A DNA stretch of 64,000 bases from Prosthecobacter fusiformis (GTDB lineage: Bacteria > Verrucomicrobiota > Verrucomicrobiia > Verrucomicrobiales > Verrucomicrobiaceae). The notes beneath the pieces were generated by a model. That model did not search any database. It was not told the origin of the DNA and saw only the letters and a list, made by a program, of their open reading frames with translations. This document shows positions 9,734 to 17,644 of this stretch, piece after piece; the stretch's first letter is position 1; each line of letters opens with the position of its first letter. The stretch lies in assembly GCF_004364345.1 (NCBI RefSeq), contig NZ_SOCA01000001.1, positions 620,001 to 684,000 of the forward strand, in the 5' to 3' direction. The translations under genes and the position numbers were made by a program.

Positions 9734-10156
9734 CTACGCCCCGGTGCTGCCAATGCTTGCCTCAGCGAATTCACGAAGGCGGGTACGTACCGCTGCAAGG
9801 CCGTTCATACGCGTGGGTGACAAAACCTTATGAAACATGCACCCGGCCCAGATCTCAGGTTCCACTGCGATGACTTCCGCAGGCTCCGAGTCTGTGTAAA
9901 GGTGACACAATAAAGCCACCAATCCGGCGACCATGGGTGAATCCGCCGCACAGCGAAAATGGCAGCGTCCTTCACGAAATTCCCCCAGCACCCAGACACG
10001 GGACACGCAACCCGGGACCAAGAGGGCATCGCTGCGTTCTGCTTCCGGTAAAGCCACCCGTGGAATATAGGAATTCAGCACGGCCAGACGCTCCTGCACG
10101 TTTTCGATCAGGTTCAGATCTTCGATGAGTTCGGCTTGTTTTTCCTGCAGGGTCAT
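9734..10156 (-). CDS. sufE: SufE-like sulfur acceptor
   Basis: 140 residues from the ATG at 10156 (MTLQEKQAELIED). The longer frame starting at 10243 would run into the divergent neighbour's upstream region and adds residues unlike SufE. The active-site cysteine is Cys50 in LLVPGCVSRVWV, the usual SufE context; ADSPMVAGLVALL and LSPTRMNGL match the conserved second half. SufE accepts persulfide from a SufS cysteine desulfurase and passes it to the SufBCD scaffold during iron-sulfur cluster assembly in the cytoplasm. No other suf genes are in the window, so it is a detached copy. Confidence 0.9.
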   Translation of the reverse strand: MTLQEKQAELIEDLNLIENVQERLAVLNSYIPRVALPEAERSDALLVPGCVSRVWVLGEFREGRCHFRCAADSPMVAGLVALLCHLYTDSEPAEVIAVEPEIWAGCMFHKVLSPTRMNGLAAVRTRLREFAEASIGSTGA

Positions 10157-10236
10157 GAGTTCCCCAAAGTGAACCGGCTTTGACCGCATGCCACTCGTTT
10201 CACTGGCAACCCGCTCTGAAGCAGGTAAAAACCCGC

Positions 10237-10938
10237 ATGTCATGGAACCGGGATGAAGCCGAGGAAAATCAGGAACGCGTGCAACGCGAGATCACCAAAA
10301 GGCGAGCTCGGGGCGAGCTTTTGACTGCACTCGAAGTCCCTCAAAAAAGCCGCAAGCTGTGCCAGAGCTTCTGGGGCCAGGCCTGGTGCCGAAACCTGGA
10401 ATCTTATCAGCATTATGAAGCGCGCCTGCCAGCGGGACGCAGTTACCTCCGCCATGGCAAGGTGCTAGACCTCACCCTTGAACCGGGCACCGTCAGCGCC
10501 GTGGTGGCTGGCAGCGAGCTTTATGACACACTCATCCATATCCGTCCCCTCGCCCCAGATCAATGGCAGGAAACCGTGCACGCCAGCCAGGGGCAGGTGA
10601 ACTCTTTGTTAGACCTGCTCAGCGGCCAGCTCGGGGACGGGCTCATGAAAATCCTCACCGACCCAGATCAAGGCCTGTTTCCTAAACCTCAGGAGATCCG
10701 CTTCGACTGCTCATGCCCAGATCATGCGGACCTGTGCAAACATGCATCCGCCGTTCTCTATGGCGTGGGTGTGCTGCTGGATACCCGGCCGGAGCTGCTT
10801 TTCACCTTGCGCGGAGTGGACCAGACAGATCTGCTTTCTTCAGCCAGTTCTTCCTCCGCTGCCACACTGGGAACTAATGATGGTGAGCTAAAAGGCACAG
10901 ACCTCTCGGCCCTTTTTGGCATTGATTTGGCAGAGTGA
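10237..10938 (+). CDS. SWIM zinc-finger protein
   Basis: 233 residues from ATG 10237; an in-frame ATG at 10180 would add 19 poorly conserved-looking residues, so the start is uncertain. The middle has the motif FWGQAWCRNLESY and RLPAGRSYLRHGKVLDL, typical of bacterial SWIM proteins that partner with SNF2-type helicases. The SWIM finger itself is C-x-C-x6-C-x-H at residues 158-169 (CSCPDHADLCKH). The C-terminus is Ser/Ala-rich and variable. The domain binds DNA or protein; here no SNF2 helicase is adjacent, so the partner is unknown. It is divergent from sufE and convergent with folP with only 21 bp between stops. Confidence 0.85.
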   Translation: MSWNRDEAEENQERVQREITKRRARGELLTALEVPQKSRKLCQSFWGQAWCRNLESYQHYEARLPAGRSYLRHGKVLDLTLEPGTVSAVVAGSELYDTLIHIRPLAPDQWQETVHASQGQVNSLLDLLSGQLGDGLMKILTDPDQGLFPKPQEIRFDCSCPDHADLCKHASAVLYGVGVLLDTRPELLFTLRGVDQTDLLSSASSSSAATLGTNDGELKGTDLSALFGIDLAE

Positions 10939-10959
10939 ATACCCCTCACTCTCACCTGC

Positions 10960-11826
10960 TTATCTCAGCCCCCACAATACCTTCACCGCCTGCGCGGCAG
11001 CCGGGACATTGTGCACGCGGAAGATTTGAGCCCCCCTGCTCATCCCCGCCGCAATGCAGGCCAGGGTTCCAGCATCACGCTCCGTCGCATTTGGAAGGCC
11101 GAGCACCTGACCAATCACCGTTTTACGTGACACCGGCAGCAGCACCGGACGCCCCCAACGCTGAAGCTGGTCCGCATAACGATAGAGAGTCAGGTTGTCC
11201 TCACGCTGCTTGGCGAAATCAATCCCTGGATCCAGAATGATCTGTTCTGGCGAAAGTCCCGCAATTTCAGCAAGAGCCATCTTCTCATCGAAGAACCGGC
11301 TCATCGTCTCCAAAACATCCGCATATCCCACATGCGTATGAGGCACTTTGGGTTGGCCGATGCTGTGCATGATGAGCAGGCTGGCACCGTATTCCGCACA
11401 AAGCCGCGCATTCATCGCGTCCGGTAGCGCGCTGATGTCATTGATGAGATCACCGCCGTGAGGCAGGATAGCTTCGATCACATCCGAACGCCACGTATTA
11501 ATGGAAAGCATAGGTGGCCACAGTTGCTGGTTGTCCCAGGGCGCTTCGTTCAGCCGCGCCAGCAAGTCCGGCCACGCAGCCATGAAAGGCAGCAGTCGCT
11601 GGATTTCCTCCTCCACGCTGATAGGGCCGCGATTGGTGCGGGCGCTTTCCGCGCCGATGTCAATGATGTCCGCCCCTTCCCTTAGCATAGCTTCCGCCTG
11701 AGCCAGCGCCTTCACAGGATCCAGCGTGCCATCGCCACAGAACGAGTCGTCATTGATGTTCACGATGCCCATCACCAGCGGGCGGCGGGGAAACTCGATG
11801 ACATGATAACGGGCTTTCCAGATCAT
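10960..11826 (-). CDS. folP: dihydropteroate synthase
   Basis: 288 residues. Motifs in order: GIVNINDDSFCGDG near residue 20 (pterin-binding barrel start), ADIIDIGAESAR, INDISALP, LLIMHSIGQPK, IILDPGIDFAK, and LLPVSRKTVIG. This is the expected pattern for the enzyme condensing hydroxymethyl-dihydropterin pyrophosphate with p-aminobenzoate in folate synthesis. The first motif has Asn-Asp where many DHPS have Thr-Pro, a mild divergence. Start overlaps the stop of the upstream PHP phosphatase gene by 4 bp, suggesting one transcript. Confidence 0.9.
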   Translation of the reverse strand: MIWKARYHVIEFPRRPLVMGIVNINDDSFCGDGTLDPVKALAQAEAMLREGADIIDIGAESARTNRGPISVEEEIQRLLPFMAAWPDLLARLNEAPWDNQQLWPPMLSINTWRSDVIEAILPHGGDLINDISALPDAMNARLCAEYGASLLIMHSIGQPKVPHTHVGYADVLETMSRFFDEKMALAEIAGLSPEQIILDPGIDFAKQREDNLTLYRYADQLQRWGRPVLLPVSRKTVIGQVLGLPNATERDAGTLACIAAGMSRGAQIFRVHNVPAAAQAVKVLWGLR

Positions 11827-12632
11827 AGCGGCCAGGTCTCCGGCAGCGGCACCACCGTGCGCTGACGTTGGTTAAACCGAATCGTTTCCCGGTATCCCAC
11901 ACTGCGCACAAATTCGAGTGCATGCGCAAAATCCGCACCCACATCAGTCGGCTTGTGCGCATCAGAATTGATGACGATGGGCACTTTCGCACTAAAAGCC
12001 ATCTCCAGCATCGCACGCGCCGGATAGCATTCACTCAGCCCTTTCCGCAGGCTCGCCGTGCTCACTTCCAGGATACCTTTCGTATCCACCAGCGCCTGGA
12101 TCACCGGCTCATAATACGGCCGCAAATCTCCCGCAGGCAACGCTCCAAAACGTTTCGCCAGGTCCGGATGCGCATGGAAATCATACTGCTTTGTACGGAT
12201 CATTTTCTCATACAGACGCCAGTACAGTTTCCACATCTGCTCGATCTCGGCAGGCGTCTTGAAGTGGTTCATATACTTCGGATCATCCACCGCCAGATCC
12301 TCCTGAATGTAATGCACACTGCCGATGAGGTAATCCCAATTTCCCAACTTCGCCGTCTCATCCGTCCAGGCCTCGCGCCCTTCCAGATAATCACACTCCA
12401 GCGCCAGCCTCACCGGAATACCCACCCCCTGCCGCGCCTCTTCCACCAGATCAAAATATCGTGGAAGCTGCTCAATGGACATCCTCCATTCATCCAGATG
12501 CTCCCTCATCGGGTTATGGTCCGAAAGACCAATCTCCGCCAGCCCGATGCTCTCCGCATGCCGCGCATATTCGATAGGATTCCCCTCAGCATGATGACAA
12601 AGGGGCGTATGGTTGTGATAGTCAGTCAGCAC
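11823..12632 (-). CDS. hisJ: PHP-family histidinol-phosphatase
   Basis: 269 residues from a GTG at 12632, chosen because the PHP domain begins immediately (VLTDYHNHTPLCHHAEG) and AGAGG lies just upstream; the frame stays open to 12761 but those residues run into a repeat element. Metal-binding motifs: HNH near residue 6, GLSDHNPM, ECDYLEG, IGSVHYI, DFHAHPDL and INSDAHKP. The pattern matches the HisK/HisJ family that dephosphorylates L-histidinol phosphate in histidine synthesis. Other PHP phosphatases cannot be excluded because no his genes are near. It overlaps folP by 4 bp. Confidence 0.85.
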   Translation of the reverse strand: MLTDYHNHTPLCHHAEGNPIEYARHAESIGLAEIGLSDHNPMREHLDEWRMSIEQLPRYFDLVEEARQGVGIPVRLALECDYLEGREAWTDETAKLGNWDYLIGSVHYIQEDLAVDDPKYMNHFKTPAEIEQMWKLYWRLYEKMIRTKQYDFHAHPDLAKRFGALPAGDLRPYYEPVIQALVDTKGILEVSTASLRKGLSECYPARAMLEMAFSAKVPIVINSDAHKPTDVGADFAHALEFVRSVGYRETIRFNQRQRTVVPLPETWPL

Positions 12633-12731
12633 CCCTCTTCTTGGCGGCAAAGAGGCCCCGGTGCAAGTGTCTCTGCACCCTCCACAACCTTTGCGACTAA
12701 TCAGCCGAATCGATAGAAGCATAGCACGCTT

Positions 12732-12925
12732 CAATCCCATCCAACCCCAATTCTCTGCCACCTCCGCCTCTCCGCCCCTCTGCGGTTAATCCCATCTTCC
12801 CAACATCTGTCCTAAGGCAGTTCGTTTTCACCGCAGTGGTGCAGAGTAGCAGAGGGGCAAAGAAGCCTGAGTTCCTCATTCTATTCAACCTAATTCTCCG
12901 CATCTCCGCCCTTCTACAGTGAATC
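12732..12925. repeat. GxxExxY-flanking repeat, left copy
   Basis: A compound repeat: a ~65-bp unit beginning near CATCCAACCCCAATTCTC and ending in CCGCCCCTCTGCGG, a spacer with TTCACCGCAGTGGTGCAGAG, then a degenerate second unit. The arms GCCCCTCTGC (12774-12783) and GCAGAGGGGC (12849-12858) are exact inverted repeats. The same compound unit recurs on the other side of the GxxExxY gene (13393-13605). Confidence 0.8.
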
Positions 12926-12932
12926 CATTGAA

Positions 12933-13343
12933 TCACACATCATATGTCGCACTGCCATTCACCACACGATGAACACCATCCTTGAGACGTTCCACATTGA
13001 AATTGATCAACAGGCCAAGTCTTCTGTTAGCCAGTTTCAAATAACTTCGAAGCTGGGCTTTGTGAAGAGGCAGGACCGCATCCACCACTTTATTTTCAAT
13101 GATGATCACGTCATTCACAAACACATCCAGTCTAAACGGATCATCAAAGATGATGTCATTATAAACAATAGGCTGACGTTTCTGCCTCAAGACCTTCATT
13201 CCGGCCTTGGCAAGCTCATGGCAGAGGCACGTTTCGTAAACACTTTCGATCAACCCCGGCCCGAAATGCCGATGCACAATCATCGCACAGCCGATGATCT
13301 GAGTAGCAAGATCGTTCTCCTGTAAAGTCGGTTCGATAAGCAT
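12933..13343 (-). CDS. GxxExxY family protein
   Basis: 136 residues from ATG 13343 (MLIEPTLQENDLATQII); the frame is open to a TTG at 13382, which I consider less likely. The name-giving motif GLIESVYE is near residue 30, followed by RQKRQPIVYND, FRLDVFVNDVIIIENK (a PD-(D/E)xK-like core with D, E and K) and YLKLANRRLGLLINF. The family is widespread and usually single-gene; its role is not established, though the fold suggests nuclease ancestry. The gene sits alone between two ~200-bp copies of the same repeat, a layout suggesting a repeat-bounded cassette. Confidence 0.88.
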   Translation of the reverse strand: MLIEPTLQENDLATQIIGCAMIVHRHFGPGLIESVYETCLCHELAKAGMKVLRQKRQPIVYNDIIFDDPFRLDVFVNDVIIIENKVVDAVLPLHKAQLRSYLKLANRRLGLLINFNVERLKDGVHRVVNGSATYDV

Positions 13344-13392
13344 CTGATTGTTGTGTGATTCGTTGATAACCCAATGACGCAAGAAAACCTAA

Positions 13393-13605
13393 GTTTCAAT
13401 CTCATCCAACCCCAATTCTCTGCCCCCTCCGCCTCTCCGCCCCTCTGCGATTAATCCGAGCTTCCAAACATCCATCCTATGGTAGTTCGCTTTCACCGCA
13501 GTGGTGCAGAGGAGCAATGAAGCAAAGAAAGCCCGTCTCAAGCCCATCCAACCTCAATTCTCCGCCCCCTCCGCCTCTCCGCCCCTCTGCGTTAATCCGA
13601 TCTTC
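13393..13605. repeat. GxxExxY-flanking repeat, right copy
   Basis: Same order as the left copy: unit (CATCCAACCCCAATTCTC through CCGCCCCTCTGCG), spacer with TTTCACCGCAGTGGTGCAGAG, and a second well-kept unit from about 13540 to 13600. Both units run in the same orientation as in the left copy, so the gene is bounded by direct repeats. The right end touches the 3' end of the AraC gene at 13614. Confidence 0.8.
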
Positions 13606-13613
13606 CCTCCCAA

Positions 13614-14513
13614 TCACTTCCCCGCCCGATACCTGCTCGGGCTGCATTTCATCACACGTCTAAAGAGCCGGTTAAAAAACGAGACCTGCGTGAACCCGCA
13701 CCTCAGGGCAATCTCCAACACACTGCGATCACTCTCTACCAGTTCCCGGCAAGCAGCCTGAATCCGCAGATGGTTGAGAAATTCGCTCATCGTACGCCCG
13801 GAATGTTTCTTGAACTGCCGCGCAAAGGTAGGTCGGCTCAGATGCGTCAGCTTCAGCACCTCCTCCAGCCGCACCTCCTCACGATAATGCGCCACCAGAT
13901 GCCTCACCGCCTTAGCAATGGCCTGCTGATAATGCGACTCCGCCGCCAGCGCAAAGGAGCGTCCTGAGAGCGGCCGATGTTCCCCTGCCGCCGCCTGCTG
14001 GATGCAGGAAAGAATGCGCAACAGCAGCGCCAGTTGTTGCAGCCCATCCGCCTGAGTCATCTCCTGCAGCCACCCTGAAACCGCCTCTGCCGTCTGCCCC
14101 CGCAGGTGCAGCCCATGCCCAGCACGCCGGAAAACATCCGCCAGCGCCGCCGTCTCAGGGAATGACCAGAACGCATGGCCTAACGGAAAGTACCACTGCA
14201 CCGAAATGCCACTGGAAGCCTGCCGTGTATGCCAATAATGCGGCAGCCTCTCCCCCAGCAAAACCAGATCACCAGGCGCAAACGCACCGATGTGGTCCCC
14301 CACAAACCGCGTCCCCTCTCCAGCGATAAAGAGCGTCAGCTCCATCTCCACATGGAAATGCCAGTGCGTCCCTTCCCCCGTTACTCGCTCCGCTTGATCC
14401 GGTCCCAGCACACACTCCACCTCCCTCAGTGAGCGCGACCAACGCAGCACCCGAAAGGAGTGCCCGCTGGGAATCTGGATCTGCTCGCGCTCCACCTGCA
14501 TGACCACTTTCAT
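13614..14513 (-). CDS. AraC-family transcriptional regulator
   Basis: 299 residues from ATG 14513 (MKVVMQVEREQ); the frame extends to 14576 but would cover most of the divergent promoter region. N-terminal half: a cupin-like sensor domain (THWHFHVEMELTLF, GDLVLLGERLPHYW). C-terminal ~100 residues: two helix-turn-helix units (VLKLTHLSRPTFARQFK; EIALRCGFTQVSFFNRLF). It is divergent from the four-gene sugar operon 105 bp away and is the obvious candidate regulator, presumably sensing a sugar or pathway intermediate. A CTCATT-N10-AATGAG inverted repeat sits at 14527-14548 between them, but AraC proteins more often bind direct repeats. Confidence 0.9.
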   Translation of the reverse strand: MKVVMQVEREQIQIPSGHSFRVLRWSRSLREVECVLGPDQAERVTGEGTHWHFHVEMELTLFIAGEGTRFVGDHIGAFAPGDLVLLGERLPHYWHTRQASSGISVQWYFPLGHAFWSFPETAALADVFRRAGHGLHLRGQTAEAVSGWLQEMTQADGLQQLALLLRILSCIQQAAAGEHRPLSGRSFALAAESHYQQAIAKAVRHLVAHYREEVRLEEVLKLTHLSRPTFARQFKKHSGRTMSEFLNHLRIQAACRELVESDRSVLEIALRCGFTQVSFFNRLFRRVMKCSPSRYRAGK

Positions 14514-14617
14514 AGCACCTTTACGCCTCATTTTCAAAGATGAATGAGATGATAGTGCCAGTTTTAGAGACGGCACACGTAGAACCCGACCTGCATTTCA
14601 GTTAAAACAACAGCCGC

Positions 14618-15661
14618 ATGAGCACCCCTACCAACTACCGTTTTTCCTTTGGCCCCTGGAACATCAGCGAAGGAGCCGACCCCTTTGGCACTGAAGTCCG
14701 CCCCGTTTTCCCTCATGAGGAAAAGTTCGCCCTCTACCGCCCGCTGGGTTTTGAAGGCGTCCAGTTCCACGATGACGATGTCGTCCCCGGCATGGACGGA
14801 TTTAACCCTGCTCAGCTCACTGAAAAAGCCACCGAGGTAAAGACCATGCTGGCTAACAACGGCCTCACGCCCGAGTTCGTCGCCCCCCGCCTCTGGTTTG
14901 CTGAGCAGACCACCGATGGCGCTTACACCTCCAACAGCGCCTCCGACCGCCAGTATGCCTGGGACCGCACCAAAAAGTGCATCGACATCGCCCGTGCCCT
15001 GGATTGCAAAGCCATTGTCCTCTGGCTTTCCCGCGAAGGCACCTACATCCGCGAAGCCAAAGATGCCCGCCTGGCCTACCAGCGCATTTTGGAAACCGTC
15101 AACGCCATGCTGGATTATGACAAAGAGATCGAAATCTGGATCGAGCCAAAACCGAATGAGCCGACCGACCAGGCCTACGTTCCAACCATCGGCCACGCCA
15201 TCGCCCTTTCCTTCGCCTCTAGCGATCACACCCGCGTCAAAGGCCTCATCGAAAGCGCCCACGCCCTCCTCGCTGGTCTCGATCCGAGCGATGAAATGGC
15301 CTTTGCCCTCGCCCATGACAAACTGGGTAGCGTCCACCTCAATGACCAGAACGGCCTCAAATACGACCAGGACAAAAACTTTGGCGGAGCCAATCTGCGC
15401 GTAGCTTTCAACCAGGTCCGCGTCCTCGAAGAAGCCGGCTACGGCCAGCGTGGCGAATTCATCGGCCTCGACATCAAGGCCATGCGCACCCAGCGCGGCT
15501 GCCCCGTCACCGCACATCTCAGCAACAGCCGCGAGTTGTTCCTCAACATTCTGGAAAAAGTCCGCACTGTGGATAACAACCTCGTCCAGCAGTTCCGCGA
15601 TGCCCGCGACTACGAAGCGTTAGAATTGTACATCATGAAGCACTTGATGGGAGTTAAATAA
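14618..15661 (+). CDS. xylose-isomerase-like sugar isomerase
   Basis: 347 residues, shorter than typical XylA (~390). By eye it aligns with the actinobacterial-type xylose isomerase: FHDDDVVP (catalytic His and Asp), EPKPNEP (metal Glu and Lys), IESAHALLAGL (Glu-x-x-His), KYDQD (two Asp) and FIGLDIKAMR (Asp). One metal ligand differs: the HIDLN segment of XylA appears as SVHLND, putting His where Asp is expected. This suggests an aldose-ketose isomerase with an altered metal site or substrate. It heads an operon with an aldolase (22 bp downstream), a dehydrogenase and a PfkB kinase, so it probably supplies a ketose for phosphorylation and cleavage. Confidence 0.85.
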   Translation: MSTPTNYRFSFGPWNISEGADPFGTEVRPVFPHEEKFALYRPLGFEGVQFHDDDVVPGMDGFNPAQLTEKATEVKTMLANNGLTPEFVAPRLWFAEQTTDGAYTSNSASDRQYAWDRTKKCIDIARALDCKAIVLWLSREGTYIREAKDARLAYQRILETVNAMLDYDKEIEIWIEPKPNEPTDQAYVPTIGHAIALSFASSDHTRVKGLIESAHALLAGLDPSDEMAFALAHDKLGSVHLNDQNGLKYDQDKNFGGANLRVAFNQVRVLEEAGYGQRGEFIGLDIKAMRTQRGCPVTAHLSNSRELFLNILEKVRTVDNNLVQQFRDARDYEALELYIMKHLMGVK

Positions 15662-15683
15662 TCGCGGAACGACCTCTTCTTCC

Positions 15684-16517
15684 ATGAAACAATACCGTCT
15701 CAACCGTCTCTTCAATGCCAAGTCCGGCCGCTGCTTCGATGTAGCCGTGGACCATGGTTTCTTCAACCAGCCAGGTTTTCTCCAGGGCATTGAGGACATG
15801 CGCGTGGTCATCAAGACCCTCGTGGATGCCGCCCCGGATGCCATCCAGCTCACCGTCGGCCAAGCCCGTCATTTGCAAGAAGTCCCCGGCCGCTTCAAGC
15901 CCTCCCTAGTACTTCGCACGGACGTCGCCAACATCTATGGCAAAGAGCTGCCGGAAAGCCGCTTCAGCCTCATGCTGGAAGAGACCATGCTCCAGGCCGT
16001 CCGTCTGGACGCAGCCTGCGTGTGCGTGAATCTTTTCCAGATCCCCGGTGCCCCAGAAGTGCATGAGCAGTGCGTGGAAAACATCCTCCGCCTCAAGCCT
16101 CAGGCCGACTATTACGGCATGCCGATGATGATCGAGCCCCTCGTCTTCCAGGCCAACAGCATCGCTGGCGGCTACATGGTAAACGGCGATGAAACCGCCA
16201 TCACCTACCTCGTCCGTCAGGCCGTGGAACTGGGTGCCGATATCGTCAAGGCCGACCCCACCGATGACGTCAGCGTTTATCACAAGGTCATCGCCGCCGC
16301 TTCCGGCATCCCCATCCTCGTCCGTGGCGGTGGCCGCGTGAGCGATAAGGAGATCCTGGAGCGTACCCAGGGCCTGCTCGCCCAGGGTGCCGCAGGCATT
16401 GTCTATGGCCGCAACGTCATCCAGCATCCCAATCCGAAAGGCATCACCCAGGCTCTCATGGCCATGGTGCATGACAACGCCAGCGTGGATGAAGCCCTCA
16501 ACCTGGTCACCGCATGA
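15684..16517 (+). CDS. class I aldolase, LsrF/DhnA-like
   Basis: 277 residues, a TIM-barrel aldolase of the DeoC/FbaB/LsrF group. FDVAVDHGFFNQP at the start, MIEPLVFQ in the middle, a candidate Schiff-base lysine in ADIVKADPTDD, and the phosphate-binding loop LVRGGGRVSD followed by GAAGIVYGRNV all fit. The family cleaves phosphorylated ketoses or acyl intermediates through a lysine imine in the cytoplasm. Position between a sugar isomerase and a PfkB kinase suggests it splits the phosphorylated ketose made by those enzymes. Its stop overlaps the next start (ATGA). The exact substrate is not readable. Confidence 0.85.
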   Translation: MKQYRLNRLFNAKSGRCFDVAVDHGFFNQPGFLQGIEDMRVVIKTLVDAAPDAIQLTVGQARHLQEVPGRFKPSLVLRTDVANIYGKELPESRFSLMLEETMLQAVRLDAACVCVNLFQIPGAPEVHEQCVENILRLKPQADYYGMPMMIEPLVFQANSIAGGYMVNGDETAITYLVRQAVELGADIVKADPTDDVSVYHKVIAAASGIPILVRGGGRVSDKEILERTQGLLAQGAAGIVYGRNVIQHPNPKGITQALMAMVHDNASVDEALNLVTA

Positions 16518-17635
16518 AAGACATCCGCATCGGCATCATCGGCGGCGGTCTCATGGGCCGCGAAATGGCCAGCGCCTTCGCCCGCTGGTGTGCGCTCACA
16601 GATGTGAGCGTGCGCCCCGTGCTCACCTCCGTCGCAGACCTGAACCCGGCCACCCTGGCCTGGTTTGACTGCATTCCCTCCTGCACCCAGAAGACCACGG
16701 ACTATAAAGAACTCCTCGCCAATCCCGAGGTGGACGTGGTCTATGTGGCCGTTCCACATAACCTTCATGAGAAGCTTTATCTCGACGTCCTTGCCGCTGG
16801 TAAAGACCTCTTTGCAGAGAAACCCTTTGGCATTGACCTCCCCTCCGCCCGCCGCATTCTCGATGCCGTGAAGTCGAGCGGAAGATTCGTCCGTTGCAGT
16901 TCCGAAATGCCCTTCTTCCCAGGGGCCCAGCGTGCCTTTGAAATCGCCAAAAAAGGCGAAATCGGCCGCATCCTGGAAGTCGTCTCCGGTTTCCATCACA
17001 GCAGCGACCTGGACCCAACCAAAGCCGCTAACTGGAAGCGTCTCAACGCCACTTGTGGCGAAGGCGGTGCTCTCAATGACCTCGGCATGCACTCCTGCCA
17101 CCTGCCCCTGCGCCTTGGCTGGAAGCCCACCCGCCTTTTCGCCCAGCTTCAAAAAGGCTATGCGCAGCGTCCAGATGGCAAAGGCGGTATAACTAATTGT
17201 GATACCTGGGACAATGCCATGCTACACACCTGGGCACACATCGGCGGTCAGGAGACTCCTCTCCGCCTGGAAATGAAACGCCTCGCTCCGGGAGCCACCA
17301 ACACCTGGTTCATCGAAATCCTCGGCACCGATGGCGGCGTGCGTTTCAGCACCGCAGAACCCAAGACCCTGTGGATCTTCGAACGCGGCAAGGAACAGTG
17401 GTGGAAACGCACCGAGCTCGGCTTTGGCACCCCCTTCAAAGCCGTCACCGGCGGCATCTTTGAGCCTGGTTTCCCAGACGTCATTCAGCAGATGTGGGCC
17501 GCCTACCTCATGGAACGCGAAGGGCTGCTAGAAGGCCGCTTCGGCTGCGCCACACCTGAAGAGGCCGTCGCCACCCATGAGATCTTCGCCGCCGCACTCG
17601 AGTCGCAGCGCGCAGGCACCGTCGTCAGCCTCTGA
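16514..17635 (+). CDS. Gfo/Idh/MocA oxidoreductase (cytoplasmic)
   Basis: 373 residues. N-terminal Rossmann fold with GIIGGGLMG at residues 7-15; the family motif AEKPFGIDL follows, with the conserved lysine that acts with NAD(P). The C-terminal domain has the expected GGALNDLGMHSCHLPL segment with a catalytic-type His. There is no signal sequence, unlike the three oxidoreductases at 37.7-44.2 kb, so it acts in the cytoplasm. As third gene of the sugar operon it probably oxidises or epimerises a sugar or inositol-like intermediate before isomerisation. It ends 9 bp before the kinase start. Confidence 0.9.
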   Translation: MKDIRIGIIGGGLMGREMASAFARWCALTDVSVRPVLTSVADLNPATLAWFDCIPSCTQKTTDYKELLANPEVDVVYVAVPHNLHEKLYLDVLAAGKDLFAEKPFGIDLPSARRILDAVKSSGRFVRCSSEMPFFPGAQRAFEIAKKGEIGRILEVVSGFHHSSDLDPTKAANWKRLNATCGEGGALNDLGMHSCHLPLRLGWKPTRLFAQLQKGYAQRPDGKGGITNCDTWDNAMLHTWAHIGGQETPLRLEMKRLAPGATNTWFIEILGTDGGVRFSTAEPKTLWIFERGKEQWWKRTELGFGTPFKAVTGGIFEPGFPDVIQQMWAAYLMEREGLLEGRFGCATPEEAVATHEIFAAALESQRAGTVVSL

Positions 17636-17644
17636 TCCCTCATC

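Noticed and set aside
14527-14548. CTCATT-N10-AATGAG as an AraC operator
   Set aside because: AraC proteins usually bind direct repeats and the arms are short; kept only as a note in the regulator entry.
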